The notes beneath the pieces are model-generated. The model did no database searches and was not told the origin of the DNA. It was given only the letters and a program-made list of their open reading frames with translations. A program made the translations under genes and the position numbers. Positions 51,733 through 60,689 of a stretch of 64,000 nucleotides of DNA are shown here, one piece after another (position 1 is the stretch's first letter; every line of letters starts with the position of its first letter). This DNA is from Thermococcus gammatolerans EJ3. GTDB taxonomy: Archaea; Methanobacteriota_B; Thermococci; Thermococcales; Thermococcaceae. The stretch lies in contig NC_012804.1 in NCBI RefSeq assembly GCF_000022365.1, positions 434,001 through 498,000 on the forward strand. The letters are read 5' to 3'.

Positions 51733-52557
51733 GTGGTTAAGGTGGCGGTGCTGATCGCTGGTCTGGTTTCCCTGATGGTGTACTCTGTCCTACTTATCTT
51801 GGCTTACCTTTACTCCCGAAGTATCGTGGCGCCCCTCTCAAGGAAGTTCTCCATGAACGTTATTCTTTCAGGACTCCTCGCAGTAGCCGCTAGCATTGTC
51901 GTTATAATCGACGCCGTGACAGGAAAGGTTCTCTGGTGGCTCGAAGCGGCCCTTTTCCTTGTTTCTTACGTCCTCCTGATGGTGTCTGTCATCCATTACC
52001 TCCGCCTTTCCTCTCGGGTTCTCAGTGGCTCCAAAGAGAGGGAGGAGTATGGTGAACGGGGTCCCCTCATTGGCGGCTTTAGTGTTACCCCTGAGGAGCT
52101 CCCCAAGTTAACCCCCCTCTGCGGGATGTTCAAGACCAAGATCTACATAGGAAGATCCAAAAATCCCACCGTGTGTGATTTTGACAGGCGCATATGGTTG
52201 AGCCGAATTGAGGCTGCCGACTCAGTCGATCCAGCGAAGCTCCATGTTATTCTCGAATCGGTCATAAGAACGATTTCCGAGGGAGGGGGGAGCGGGCTCG
52301 TTCTCCTCGACGGGATCGAGTTTCTTCTCCTTCACAATGACTTCCGGAGCGTCGTTAAGTTTCTCGCCTCCCTCAAGGACTACATGCTCCTCTCGAACTC
52401 AGCTGTTGTAGTGGTTCTTGATGAGGAAACCCTCGGGGAGAGGGAGATCTCGGTTATCAGAAGGGAGTTCCCGCCCCTCGAAATTGAAAAGCTCCTCTCT
52501 AGTCTTGAGAAGCATGCCCTGTTCGGAGCCCTCTCGAGGGAGGATCTCAAGGAGTGA
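51733..52557 (+). CDS. DUF835 membrane protein
   Basis: A 274-residue protein with three N-terminal membrane helices (about 3-27, 38-58, 65-90) and a cytoplasmic DUF835 domain (KTKIYIGRSKNP, VIRTISEGGGSGLVLLDGIEFLLLHNDF, LLSNSAVVVVLDEETL). The domain looks like a degenerate P-loop/RecA-type fold without Walker A. Archaeal DUF835 proteins are thought to act in signalling or motility, unproven. The start is GTG 51733 after GAGGTG. It abuts the convergent DUF371 gene. Confidence 0.8.
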   Translation: MVKVAVLIAGLVSLMVYSVLLILAYLYSRSIVAPLSRKFSMNVILSGLLAVAASIVVIIDAVTGKVLWWLEAALFLVSYVLLMVSVIHYLRLSSRVLSGSKEREEYGERGPLIGGFSVTPEELPKLTPLCGMFKTKIYIGRSKNPTVCDFDRRIWLSRIEAADSVDPAKLHVILESVIRTISEGGGSGLVLLDGIEFLLLHNDFRSVVKFLASLKDYMLLSNSAVVVVLDEETLGEREISVIRREFPPLEIEKLLSSLEKHALFGALSREDLKE

Positions 52558-53016
52558 TCAGATGATTATCAGCTCGATTACAGCCTCCGTTCGGGGATCC
52601 TTCAGACGGGCCACCAGCTTTCGATCTATGTCCCTCGCCGCCTTGTTGGCTCTTATTGCGAGCGTTCTTGCGTCGATGTAATCGCTCTTCCTCACAACGA
52701 TAGAATATGGATGATCGAGTATTAACCCCGGACTCCCCCAGGCAACGACCTCGTCAACGAGCTCTTCCACCCGTATCCTTATGAGCAGTTTCCTCCCCTC
52801 CCTCAGGGCGGCTTTGAACTCCTCGCTGAGGTCGTTTATGCCCCGGTCTGCCCCAATGCAGATTATGCAGTCACCCCTGGGCGTCAGGTAGTCCTCCTTC
52901 GTGAACTCCAGCGTCGATCTGTGGGTTGCCCTAACGTTTTCGTGACCCCTGCACCTTATGACCTCGACGAGCTTATTCCTCCGGGACGATGTGGTGTTCC
53001 CGACACCTCGCCTCAT
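52558..53016 (-). CDS. DUF371 family protein
   Basis: A protein of about 150 residues in DUF371: VEVIRCRGHENVRATHRSTLEFTKE, LTPRGDCIICIGADRG, VAWGSPGLILDHPYSIVVRKSD. Function unknown. The start is uncertain: the conserved part begins near residue 17, right after a good GGAGG site at 52983-52979, but no ATG, GTG or TTG follows that site; the nearest in-frame start is ATG 53016, overlapping the thymidine kinase gene by 44 bases. Confidence 0.75.
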   Translation of the reverse strand: MRRGVGNTTSSRRNKLVEVIRCRGHENVRATHRSTLEFTKEDYLTPRGDCIICIGADRGINDLSEEFKAALREGRKLLIRIRVEELVDEVVAWGSPGLILDHPYSIVVRKSDYIDARTLAIRANKAARDIDRKLVARLKDPRTEAVIELIII

Positions 53017-53557
53017 AGCTTTCCCTCCCGCCGACAAGTATAACAGGTGAGTTCCTCGGGGCCGGCTTTCCGTCGATGAGTCTCTGGCTTCTCGTTGCGG
53101 GCCTCCCGCAGACGGTGCAGACTGCAGTCAGGTAGACTATGTTGTCGGCCCTAACGAGCAGTTCTCGGGTTACTGGGAAGGGATCGCCCTTGAAGTCGAG
53201 GTTGAGGCCGCTCGCTATGACGTAAACGCCTTCGTCCGCAAGCCTGTTGAGCACGTCCACGATCTCAATTGGGAAGAACTGAACCTCATCAATCCCGATT
53301 ACCTCAAATCCCTCGCGAATCGTCGTTTCCATTATTCTCCTCACGCCGTTCTCGTCGGTGGGCACGACGAAAGCCTCGTAGCGGAGTCCGTTGTGTGCAA
53401 CTACTTCCTCCTTCGAGTACCGGGTGTCTATCGAGGGTTTGAAGAGGGCGACCTTTCTCCTGGCGAACGCCTGCCTTTCGATCCTCTTTATCAGCTCGGT
53501 GGTTTTGCCCGCGAACATGGGGCCCGTTATTACCTCCAAGAAGCCGCCGGGATGCAT
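52973..53557 (-). CDS. tdk: Thymidine kinase
   Basis: A 194-residue type II thymidine kinase: Walker A GPMFAGKTTELI, Walker B EVIGIDEVQFFP, lasso/zinc region CTVCGRPATRSQR and CREHH, and the substrate loop GLNLDFKGDPF. It phosphorylates thymidine for salvage. ATG 53557 follows GGTG. Its last codons overlap the DUF371 gene. Confidence 0.95.
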   Translation of the reverse strand: MHPGGFLEVITGPMFAGKTTELIKRIERQAFARRKVALFKPSIDTRYSKEEVVAHNGLRYEAFVVPTDENGVRRIMETTIREGFEVIGIDEVQFFPIEIVDVLNRLADEGVYVIASGLNLDFKGDPFPVTRELLVRADNIVYLTAVCTVCGRPATRSQRLIDGKPAPRNSPVILVGGRESYEARCREHHIVPEE

Positions 53558-53596
53558 CGACAACACCGAAGAAAAATGGAGGGTGAAGTTAAAACG

Positions 53597-54025
53597 TTAC
53601 CGTTCCGCCTTTTTCACTATGAGCTTGACACCATCTACTGCTTTGACCTCTACCACGTCCCCAGCTTGGAGTTCGTCGTCGCTGAACGCGATCCACCTGT
53701 CTCCCTCGAGCTCGACGAGGTAGTGGTCTTCCGCCACCTTAACGACCTTTCCCCTCTTGCCAACGAGGTCGAAGGTGTACTTCCTCTCCTTTCTGCCAAC
53801 GTCCTCCACGTCCCGCCGTATGTACCTGCCTATGAGGATGTATGAGATCACTGCGGCTATCAGCGATATGACGAAGCTCTCGGTGAAATTCATCCCAAAC
53901 CCGAGGAGCAGTCCGAGCACTGCGAAGGTCACGCCTATGGGGGTTATGAATGCGGTAACCATCATGTCGAGCAGGATTATAAGTAGGCCCAAAATTAGTA
54001 GGGAAACGGCGAGGGCCGTGCTCAT
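53597..54025 (-). CDS. NfeD-like membrane protein, short form
   Basis: A 142-residue protein with hydrophobic helices ([47 protein letters not shown]) and a C-terminal NfeD OB domain ([26 protein letters not shown]). It lacks the ClpP-type protease domain of long NfeD proteins. It partners the stomatin gene just upstream. ATG 54025 follows GAGGGCT. Confidence 0.9.
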   Translation of the reverse strand: MSTALAVSLLILGLLIILLDMMVTAFITPIGVTFAVLGLLLGFGMNFTESFVISLIAAVISYILIGRYIRRDVEDVGRKERKYTFDLVGKRGKVVKVAEDHYLVELEGDRWIAFSDDELQAGDVVEVKAVDGVKLIVKKAER

Positions 54026-54030
54026 AGCCC

Positions 54031-54984
54031 TCACTCCATCAGATTCTTGAGTTTCTCAACGTCTTCGTCCTTGAGTTCGGAGCTTTCTTTGCCTTCTTCC
54101 TTTGGGGGCTCCGGCGGTTTTGGAAGTGGTGTGTCCTTGACCTTCTGGAGGACGCGGAGGAGCCCTATGAGGGCCTCAGTGTCGTAAGGCACGATGAGGT
54201 TTCCGTACTTGGCGAGGTCGGGCAGCTTCTCGATGTACTGGAGCGTCAGGTACTTTTCGTCCGCCATCTTGAGGGCCTCCAAGACCTTCTTTATGGCCTG
54301 GGCCTGGCCCTCCGCGATGAGTATCTGCCTCTGCTTCTCACCCTCCGCCTTCAGTATTGCCGCCTGCTTCTGACCTTCAGCTTCCCTTATTGCCGCTTCC
54401 TTCTTACCCTCGGCCAGGAGGATCATGGCCCTCTTTTCACGCTCGGCCGTCATCTGCTTGGCCATCGCCTCCTGGATGTCCTTTGGCGGATCGATGCGCT
54501 GGATCTCAACGCGGGTTATCTTCACACCCCAGCGGTCGGTTATCTTGTCGAGCTCTTCCCTAAGGCGGGCGTTGATTATGTCCCTTCCGCTCAGGGTCTC
54601 GTCGAGCTCCATCTCACCTATTATCGCACGGAGGTTGGTCTGGGCGAGCTTGATTATCGCCATCAAGAAGTTACTCACGTTGTAGACTGCCTTGACAGGG
54701 TCGAGGATCTGGTAGTAAACGACCGCATCGACGGTAACGACGACGTTATCCTTACAGATGACCTCCTGGGGAGGGACGTCTATGACGTGTTCGCGCATGT
54801 CCACCTTCTTGACGCGCTCCATGAAGGGGATTATGAAGTGTATTCCCGGGTCAAGTATCCTGTTGAACTTTCCGAGCCTCTCAACGAGGCCCTTCTGGTA
54901 CGGCCTTATGACCTTCACTCCCAGGAGCAATAGCAAAAGCAGAAAACCGCCAATTACCACTAGGGCAACTGTGGCAAACCCCAT
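54031..54984 (-). CDS. Stomatin/SPFH (band 7) membrane protein
   Basis: A 317-residue stomatin: N-terminal membrane helix ([18 protein letters not shown]), SPFH domain ([41 protein letters not shown]) and a coiled coil with Ala/Glu-rich repeats ([20 protein letters not shown]). It forms membrane-associated oligomers and works with NfeD; the Pyrococcus pair is a known stomatin/protease set. ATG 54984 follows GGAGGCG. Five bases separate it from nfeD. Confidence 0.92.
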   Translation of the reverse strand: MGFATVALVVIGGFLLLLLLLGVKVIRPYQKGLVERLGKFNRILDPGIHFIIPFMERVKKVDMREHVIDVPPQEVICKDNVVVTVDAVVYYQILDPVKAVYNVSNFLMAIIKLAQTNLRAIIGEMELDETLSGRDIINARLREELDKITDRWGVKITRVEIQRIDPPKDIQEAMAKQMTAEREKRAMILLAEGKKEAAIREAEGQKQAAILKAEGEKQRQILIAEGQAQAIKKVLEALKMADEKYLTLQYIEKLPDLAKYGNLIVPYDTEALIGLLRVLQKVKDTPLPKPPEPPKEEGKESSELKDEDVEKLKNLME

Positions 54985-55066
54985 TACGATCGCCTCCGGT
55001 GAGTGTTCAAACTTCAATTGGTAAAACTCCTTATAAACCTTCTGGAGACAGTTTCGCTTTACTGAT

Positions 55067-56383
55067 TCAACTCCGTATCGGTTCCGCTTCCAGTGGGATA
55101 TTTTGGGTTTCAAACTCCACGCGCAGGGCCTTCACTTTGAGCTCTTCCTCCCTTAGCTCGAAGTTCGTGGCTTTTAGCCTGACCTCATGGACATCATAGT
55201 CCGGGGTAATTCCCGAGTCCGGGCTACTGCCATCTCCTTTAATCCTTGCAAGGAATATTCTACTCTCGTTTCCTGAGATGAGGAAACCTCCAATCAGGAT
55301 CGAATCACCATCCGGAACTACGAAGGAGGGATATCCCCTCCAGTACGCTTTCTCCCATCTGACCTTTCCGTTTTTCTCTAAATTCAGGATCCATATGGTG
55401 TAGTTTTCGACCCGGGGTGGGATCCCCGACACTATCTTGCCTCCGTAGATCCCTGCAACCACGATACCCCCATCGAGGAGCCCTGCAGTTCCTCCAAAGT
55501 CCATCTCCTCGCTTCCATATGCTTTGGCCCAGATCACGTTTCCATCTTCGTTGAGTAGGGCAACAAACACGTCTCCGCGATTTTCCCCCTCCAAACCGTT
55601 TCCAATTTCCCCTACCACTATAATTCTCTCGCCTTCCTTCAGAATTGCATTCCCGTAGACCCCCTCTTTATAGGCCTTGGCCCACTTTACCTTTCCTTTT
55701 CCATCGATGTCAATGAGAACCATCTTGCTTGATCCGTAGTCGACCTCCACTCCCAGGAGCAGGAATCCGCCCTCACCGTCGGGCGCCATCCCGGTCGGGA
55801 CTAAAAATCCTTCGCTTATATAGAGCCTCGTCCAGAGGACTTCCCCTTTATCGTTCAACTTCATGACAAAGACCCCATCTTTCTCACCCACAAATCCGCC
55901 CGCCACGAGGATTCCATCATCAACGACCTCGATCCCCGCCAACTCTGGAAACACACTGATGTTGAAGGTCTCGGCCCATAGGGGCTTCATGTTCTCGCCA
56001 ATTTTTGCAATCATTAGTCGGCGGTTTCCAAACGTCCCGTTGTGGAGAATCCCCGCGACCATTAAGTTCCTTCCCAGAGCAGCGCCCCCCTCGAACATAC
56101 AGTCCAATCCCATCACTCCGTAGCCAACTGCCTTTGAAACTTCTCCTTCTTCCGACAGCCTTGCTATGAAGCCCTTATCGGAGTTTGGGAAGCTTATACC
56201 TCCAACGAGGTAAATTCCGTTTTCAGTCTTCACGAGGGCAGATACCCCGCCCCTCACGTAGTTTCCATTGTACACTTTTGCCCAGTACCCCCTTAGCGAG
56301 GTTTCGGCCCCATTGGACGTCATTACAGACAGCGCTATGACAACAACCAGAACGATTGCAATTAAGAATGAAAGTCTTCTCAT
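55067..56383 (-). CDS. Secreted beta-propeller-like protein
   Basis: A 438-residue protein with a signal peptide (LSFLIAIVLVVVIALSVMTSNGA) and repeated units of the type GDVFVALLNEDGNVIWAKAYG, DGVFVMKLNDKGEVLWTRLY and SKMVLIDIDGKGKVKWAKAY, as in PQQ/delta-60-like propellers (about seven). Likely a surface or secreted binding protein; ligand unknown. The C-terminal 50 residues differ and may be a short tail domain. ATG 56383 follows GGTGACC. It is upstream of the stomatin gene and overlaps its leader. Confidence 0.8.
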   Translation of the reverse strand: MRRLSFLIAIVLVVVIALSVMTSNGAETSLRGYWAKVYNGNYVRGGVSALVKTENGIYLVGGISFPNSDKGFIARLSEEGEVSKAVGYGVMGLDCMFEGGAALGRNLMVAGILHNGTFGNRRLMIAKIGENMKPLWAETFNISVFPELAGIEVVDDGILVAGGFVGEKDGVFVMKLNDKGEVLWTRLYISEGFLVPTGMAPDGEGGFLLLGVEVDYGSSKMVLIDIDGKGKVKWAKAYKEGVYGNAILKEGERIIVVGEIGNGLEGENRGDVFVALLNEDGNVIWAKAYGSEEMDFGGTAGLLDGGIVVAGIYGGKIVSGIPPRVENYTIWILNLEKNGKVRWEKAYWRGYPSFVVPDGDSILIGGFLISGNESRIFLARIKGDGSSPDSGITPDYDVHEVRLKATNFELREEELKVKALRVEFETQNIPLEAEPIRS

Positions 56384-56490
56384 TATGGTCACCGATATTA
56401 CTAATCCCTTGAAAATTAAAAAGGTTTGGTCCTGAGCATGATCCGTCTTCTTTATAAACCCCTGCCTGCTTCAGGCTTTGGGTGAGAGAT

Positions 56491-58386
56491 GTGGGAAGAC
56501 CGGTTTTCCTCGGCAAGGCTTACATAAACTGGTGCGAGAAATGCAACGTCCCGCTCATCGGTGATAGTTGTGCCGTTCACGGGAAGGAGGGCGTCTCCAG
56601 GCTGAACATAACTCCTCCCGGCGATTTGAGGTTCGCCTTTGAGAAGGATCTGGAGTTCATAAAATCGGTCTTTGCGGAGCACTTCGGCGTTGACGTTGGC
56701 GAAGTTCTCGACGGAAAAATAGTTCTCCTCAACAAGCTCCCCAGCGAGGACGACGCCTACGAGATCATAGTTGATGGCTACGTCTTCGGTTACGTCAAGT
56801 TTGACCCTATTAAACTAAGCTGGAAGGCCGGCCTGAAAGTTGAAGGCGCCATAGCTCTCTGGAAGCGCTTCGGGAAGAAAATGAAGAAGTGGGTCATAGT
56901 CGATAAAGGCGCCGTCGAGCCAATAAAGAACGGTGCTAACCTTTTGGCAGTTGGCGTCTTGGAAGCTGACCCGAGCATAAGGGTGAATGACGATGTAATC
57001 CTTGTCTCGGAGGACGGAGAGGTCTTCGCGACCGGGATAGCGAAGAAGGACTACTCCGCTCTAATCAGGGGCGAGCGCGGAACGGGGGTCAAGCCCAAGA
57101 GGCAGAAGAGCGTTAACTACCGCGAGGGAAGAAAGGCGACGATGGAGGACGTTCTGAGAGCCAATGCAATAGCGCTCGAGGAAAAAGTCATGAAAAGCAG
57201 GGAGTTCATGAGGAGAGTTGCCAGCAAATACTCGGACCTTCCCGTTGCCGTCGCTTTCTCGGGCGGGAAGGACAGTTTAGCGGTTCTCGGCTTGGCCTTA
57301 GAGGAGTTCGGGAGCGATTTCACGGTGTTCTTCAACAACACCGGAATCGAGTTCCCCGAGACTGTGGAGTACGTGGGGAAGCTGAGGAAGGAGCTCGAGC
57401 CGAAAGGGATAAAGTTCGTCGTTGCGGACGCTGGAGACGCCTTCTGGAGGGCGCTCTACGTTTTCTCACCGCCCGGTCGCGACTACCGCTGGTGCTGTAA
57501 GGTCACGAAGCTCGGCCCGATAACGCTGGCGATAAAGGAGAACTACCCGAAAGGAGTTCTCATGTTCGTCGGCCAGAGAAAGTACGAGAGCATAAAGCGC
57601 TTTAAGCAACCTCGCGTATGGAGGAACGAGTGGGTGCCCAACGAGATAGGTGCGTCGCCGATATTTCACTGGCGCGCGATTGAGGTGTGGCTCTACATCT
57701 TCAGCAGGAAACTGCCCTACAACCCGCTCTACGAGAGGGGCTTCGACAGGATAGGCTGTTTCCTCTGTCCGAGCGCCTCTTTGGCTGAATTTGAACGGCT
57801 CAAGCGCGAGAAGCCCGAGCTCTGGGAGAAGTGGTTTAAAGCCCTTGAGTATTGGAGGAGGCGCTTTGGCCTTCCAGAGGAGTGGATTACCTACGGCTTC
57901 TGGCGCTGGAAGAGGCTCAGCAAGGGTGAGAAGGCCATAGCGAGAAAGCTTGGCGTCGATATTCCTGAGGAGCGCTCGTGGGAGCCGGTTAAGGTCAAAA
58001 TTGAGGAGGCAAGTGAGGGCTACGAGCTGGAGTTCAACACGGTTCTCAACAAAAAGCGCCTCCTGCAGGTAGCGCCGATACTCGGCGAGGTGAGCGTTGA
58101 AGGGGACGTCGTAAGGGCTGGCGAAGTCGAGTTCTTCACCAGGACGAGGAAGGCCAAAGCTCCGGACGAAAGGGAGGCGGTCAGCGCCTACTACCTCGTT
58201 AAGAGGGCCTACGAGTGCGTTGGCTGCGGCGTCTGTGTCGGAAAGTGCCCGGAGGAAGCTTTGAGCATAGACGAGAAGAGCAAGAAGATAGTCGTCGACT
58301 GGAACCGCTGTACGCACTGCAGGGAGTGCATGGAGGTCTGCCCGCTGTTGAAGATTAAGAACCCGGAGGAAGGGAGCCAGCTCTGA
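56491..58386 (+). CDS. PAPS-reductase-like Fe-S protein with zinc and PUA domains
   Basis: A 631-residue multidomain protein: N-terminal zinc ribbon (WCEKCNVPLIGDSC), a middle part ending in a PUA-like domain (KKWVIVDKGAVEPIKNGANLL to GEVFATGIAKKD), a PP-loop ATPase of the PAPS reductase type (VAVAFSGGKDSLAVLGLA, about 255-290) with further cysteines (WCCKVTK, GCFLCPSA), and a C-terminal 2x[4Fe-4S] ferredoxin (CVGCGVCVGKCPEEA, CTHCRECMEVC). The PUA and PP-loop suggest RNA or tRNA thiolation-type chemistry rather than sulfate assimilation. GTG 56491 is preferred, behind GGTGAG. Confidence 0.82.
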   Translation: MGRPVFLGKAYINWCEKCNVPLIGDSCAVHGKEGVSRLNITPPGDLRFAFEKDLEFIKSVFAEHFGVDVGEVLDGKIVLLNKLPSEDDAYEIIVDGYVFGYVKFDPIKLSWKAGLKVEGAIALWKRFGKKMKKWVIVDKGAVEPIKNGANLLAVGVLEADPSIRVNDDVILVSEDGEVFATGIAKKDYSALIRGERGTGVKPKRQKSVNYREGRKATMEDVLRANAIALEEKVMKSREFMRRVASKYSDLPVAVAFSGGKDSLAVLGLALEEFGSDFTVFFNNTGIEFPETVEYVGKLRKELEPKGIKFVVADAGDAFWRALYVFSPPGRDYRWCCKVTKLGPITLAIKENYPKGVLMFVGQRKYESIKRFKQPRVWRNEWVPNEIGASPIFHWRAIEVWLYIFSRKLPYNPLYERGFDRIGCFLCPSASLAEFERLKREKPELWEKWFKALEYWRRRFGLPEEWITYGFWRWKRLSKGEKAIARKLGVDIPEERSWEPVKVKIEEASEGYELEFNTVLNKKRLLQVAPILGEVSVEGDVVRAGEVEFFTRTRKAKAPDEREAVSAYYLVKRAYECVGCGVCVGKCPEEALSIDEKSKKIVVDWNRCTHCRECMEVCPLLKIKNPEEGSQL

Positions 58387-58413
58387 GTGGCATGTTCTCG
58401 CTTCTCTTTGGAT

Positions 58414-58497
58414 TTTGGTAAACTCGACTTTACAATTTTTGCGCAATTTGGTAAAGTATAGTTGACCAAAATCCTTAAATTTTGGAAAGTTGAGTTT
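58414..58497. promoter_or_regulatory. Repeated TTTGGTAAA operator-like sites before the ATPase gene
   Basis: Three related sites: TTTGGTAAACTC-GACTTTACAATT (58414-58437), TTTGGTAAAGTA-TAGTTGACCAAA (58447-58470, 10 of 12 symmetric positions), and a half-site TTTTGGAAAGTTGAGTTTTA (58480-58499). The TATA CCTTAAAT (58473-58480) lies between sites 2 and 3 and would start a leaderless transcript close to ATG 58503. Confidence 0.55.
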
Positions 58498-58502
58498 TAT
58501 AC

Positions 58503-59816
58503 ATGGCGACCATGATGGAAGCTCTCGAAGAGGTTATAGCCGAGTTTCATGAGTTCGGGGTTCCAGAGGCCAAGGAGAGGGAACTAACCCTCCCCCTTAA
58601 CGTTGACGTTGCGGTTTCTGTTTACGGCCTTCGGAGGACGGGGAAGACCCATCTCCTCTATCTGGCAATGAGGAAACTAATTGAGAACGGTCTCCCAATC
58701 AAGCGGATTTTTTACGTAAACTTCGAAGACGAGAGGCTCGCTGGAATCTCCGCCAGAGACCTGTCCACGATAGTTCAGCTCTACTACAAGCACAACCCCG
58801 ATGCTGATGTTATGTACCTCTTCCTCGACGAGGTTCAGGTCGTTGAGGGCTGGGAGATGTTCGTAAGGCGTCTGCTCGAAGGGAAGAGGGCGAGGGTGTT
58901 CATAACGGGCTCGTCTTCAAAACTGCTCTCTCGTGAAATAGCGACCTCGCTCCGGGGAAGAACCCTGGGCTTTCGGCTGTTTCCACTCTCGTTCCGCGAG
59001 TTTCTGACTTTCAAGGGCTTCGAGCTGAAAAAGCCCTTAACGGAGAGGAAAAGGGGTATCCTTCTGCGCCTCCTTGAAGAGTACATTGAGTACGGCGGTT
59101 TCCCAGGAATCGTTGATTACTCGCCTCCGCTGAAGATTAGAACCCTCCAGGAGTATCTCAACCTGATAGTTTACAGGGACCTCGTTGAGCGCTATGGGAT
59201 AGAGAAAGTCTCGGCCCTGAAAGCTCTGATACGGATTTTAGTCAGAAACTTCGCGAGAAAGATCTCAATCAGAAAGCTCCACTCCCTTGTTTCTTCAACC
59301 GGCACTAAGATCAGCAGGCCGACGCTTGCGGAGTATCTAAGTTATCTTGAGGACGTCGGCTTCGTGCTCCCGCTCAGGAAGTACCACCCGAGCGATGTCG
59401 AGTCTTTGAGAAGTCAGCCGAAGCTCTACATTGCGGACGTTGGCCTTGCAACGGCCCTCGGTGTGGGCGACACCGGTTACAGGATTGAGAACATCGTTGC
59501 CGTTGAGCTCCTGCGGAGGAAACACTACTTCGAGCCGAGGCTTGAGGTTCATTATTGGGAAGATGGAAGAGGAGAGGTGGACTTCGTGGTTTCCCTCGGC
59601 GGGAAGGTGAGGGAGCTGGTACAGGTTAGCTACGCCCTTGATGAACCACAAACCCGTGAGAGGGAGCTTAGAGCACTTCTCAGGGCATCGAAGACCCTGA
59701 ACTGCCGGAACTTGACAATCATAACGTGGGAGGAGGAAGGGGTTGAAGAAATTGATGGAAGGAGGATTCGCTTCCTCCCGCTTTGGCGCTGGCTGATTGA
59801 GAGGACACCTTTATAA
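58503..59816 (+). CDS. AAA ATPase with DUF4143 nuclease-like C-terminus
   Basis: A 437-residue archaeal AAA protein: Walker A GLRRTGKTHLLYLA, Walker B MYLFLDEVQVVEGWE, sensor FITGSSSKLL, then a winged-helix part and a C-terminal DUF4143 domain with PD-(D/E)xK-like motifs (ENIVAVELLRRK, GRGEVDFVV, QVSYAL). The family is common and variable in Thermococcales; roles in selfish or defence functions are suspected. No ribosome site is visible, fitting a leaderless mRNA. Repeats at 58414-58499 may control it. Confidence 0.87.
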   Translation: MATMMEALEEVIAEFHEFGVPEAKERELTLPLNVDVAVSVYGLRRTGKTHLLYLAMRKLIENGLPIKRIFYVNFEDERLAGISARDLSTIVQLYYKHNPDADVMYLFLDEVQVVEGWEMFVRRLLEGKRARVFITGSSSKLLSREIATSLRGRTLGFRLFPLSFREFLTFKGFELKKPLTERKRGILLRLLEEYIEYGGFPGIVDYSPPLKIRTLQEYLNLIVYRDLVERYGIEKVSALKALIRILVRNFARKISIRKLHSLVSSTGTKISRPTLAEYLSYLEDVGFVLPLRKYHPSDVESLRSQPKLYIADVGLATALGVGDTGYRIENIVAVELLRRKHYFEPRLEVHYWEDGRGEVDFVVSLGGKVRELVQVSYALDEPQTRERELRALLRASKTLNCRNLTIITWEEEGVEEIDGRRIRFLPLWRWLIERTPL

Positions 59817-59849
59817 GCCCCCCGCCATTCTCCCCCTCTGGTGAGAGAC

Positions 59850-60473
59850 ATGGAGGAGTACTTCATCTGTCCCGAGTGCGGTAGCGATGACGTTGAGGTC
59901 ATCAAGGAGCGCGGGAGGGAGCTGACCCTCCGCTGTAACGAGTGCGGCAACGTCTGGCACGTGACGCTTCCGAAGCTGGTCAGAGTTCCGCTCATAGTGA
60001 GCAAGCACGAGAGGAGCTTTAAGAGCGAGGCGGAGCTTCCCGAAGGAGAGGAGATTAGAGTTGGCGACATCGTCGAGACCGAGGAGGATGAGGTAAGAAT
60101 TACCGGAATTGAGCTGGAAGGCGGGAAGAGGGTGAACAAGGCGAAGGTCGGCGAGATAGTAACGCTCTGGGGCGAGAGCCTGACCTACCCGAAGGTCATC
60201 AAGGTGTCGATCTATATGCCCAAAGGAATCACGCAGTCTTTCCGCGTCAAGGTTCCGAGGGATGAGGAGTTTGCGGTCGGAGAAGTCGTCGAGGTCGGGG
60301 GCTACACCTTCAAGATTGAGAAGATCAAGACCGAGAGGAAGATGCTCCACCACGGGAAGGCCCAGGCCGATAAAATCGTTGCCCTGATGGGCCACCACAT
60401 CCCGAGGGCGCGGGCCAGGAGGAGTCTTGAGATTTACAGGGGCTATGAGGATGAATCTCGAGCTGAGGAGTGA
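59850..60473 (+). CDS. HVO_0476-type zinc finger protein
   Basis: A 207-residue archaeal protein with an N-terminal zinc ribbon (CPECGSDDVE, CNECGNVWH) and two tandem beta-barrel modules (GEEIRVGDIVETEEDEVRIT and DEEFAVGEVVEVGGYTFKI). No enzymatic motif. Homologues occur across Euryarchaeota; a nucleic acid-binding role is plausible. ATG 59850 follows GGTGAG. Confidence 0.82.
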   Translation: MEEYFICPECGSDDVEVIKERGRELTLRCNECGNVWHVTLPKLVRVPLIVSKHERSFKSEAELPEGEEIRVGDIVETEEDEVRITGIELEGGKRVNKAKVGEIVTLWGESLTYPKVIKVSIYMPKGITQSFRVKVPRDEEFAVGEVVEVGGYTFKIEKIKTERKMLHHGKAQADKIVALMGHHIPRARARRSLEIYRGYEDESRAEE

Positions 60474-60509
60474 TGAGCTTGGCCGCTCCCGAGCCCTGAG
60501 GTGAGCGCG

Positions 60510-60689
60510 ATGGAGAGAAAAACCACTTACCGTTTCCTTCTTGTCCTTGTTCTCATTTTGACGGTTTTTTACACCCTCGGGCTTGTGGGTGTTGTTCCCT
60601 TCAAGGTGAGCTACTACATCACGATCTTCATGATAGTCCTGTTCGTCCTCCTGAGGTGGGACTACCACCGGGGGGAGAGACGTGAATGA
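60510..60689 (+). CDS. Small two-helix membrane protein, 59 residues
   Basis: A 59-residue protein with helices FLLVLVLILTVFYTLGLVGV and YITIFMIVLFVLLRW and charged ends. No family recognised. ATG 60510 follows GAGGTGAG. The stop overlaps the cbiZ start by 8 bases, so they are co-translated; a link to cobinamide uptake is only positional. Confidence 0.65.
   Translation: MERKTTYRFLLVLVLILTVFYTLGLVGVVPFKVSYYITIFMIVLFVLLRWDYHRGERRE

Noticed and set aside
60460-60500. Possible second C/D RNA (GTGATGA near 60466, CTGA near 60497)
   Set aside because: The 19-base spacing and lack of D'/C' and of a second D box do not fit the archaeal pattern.
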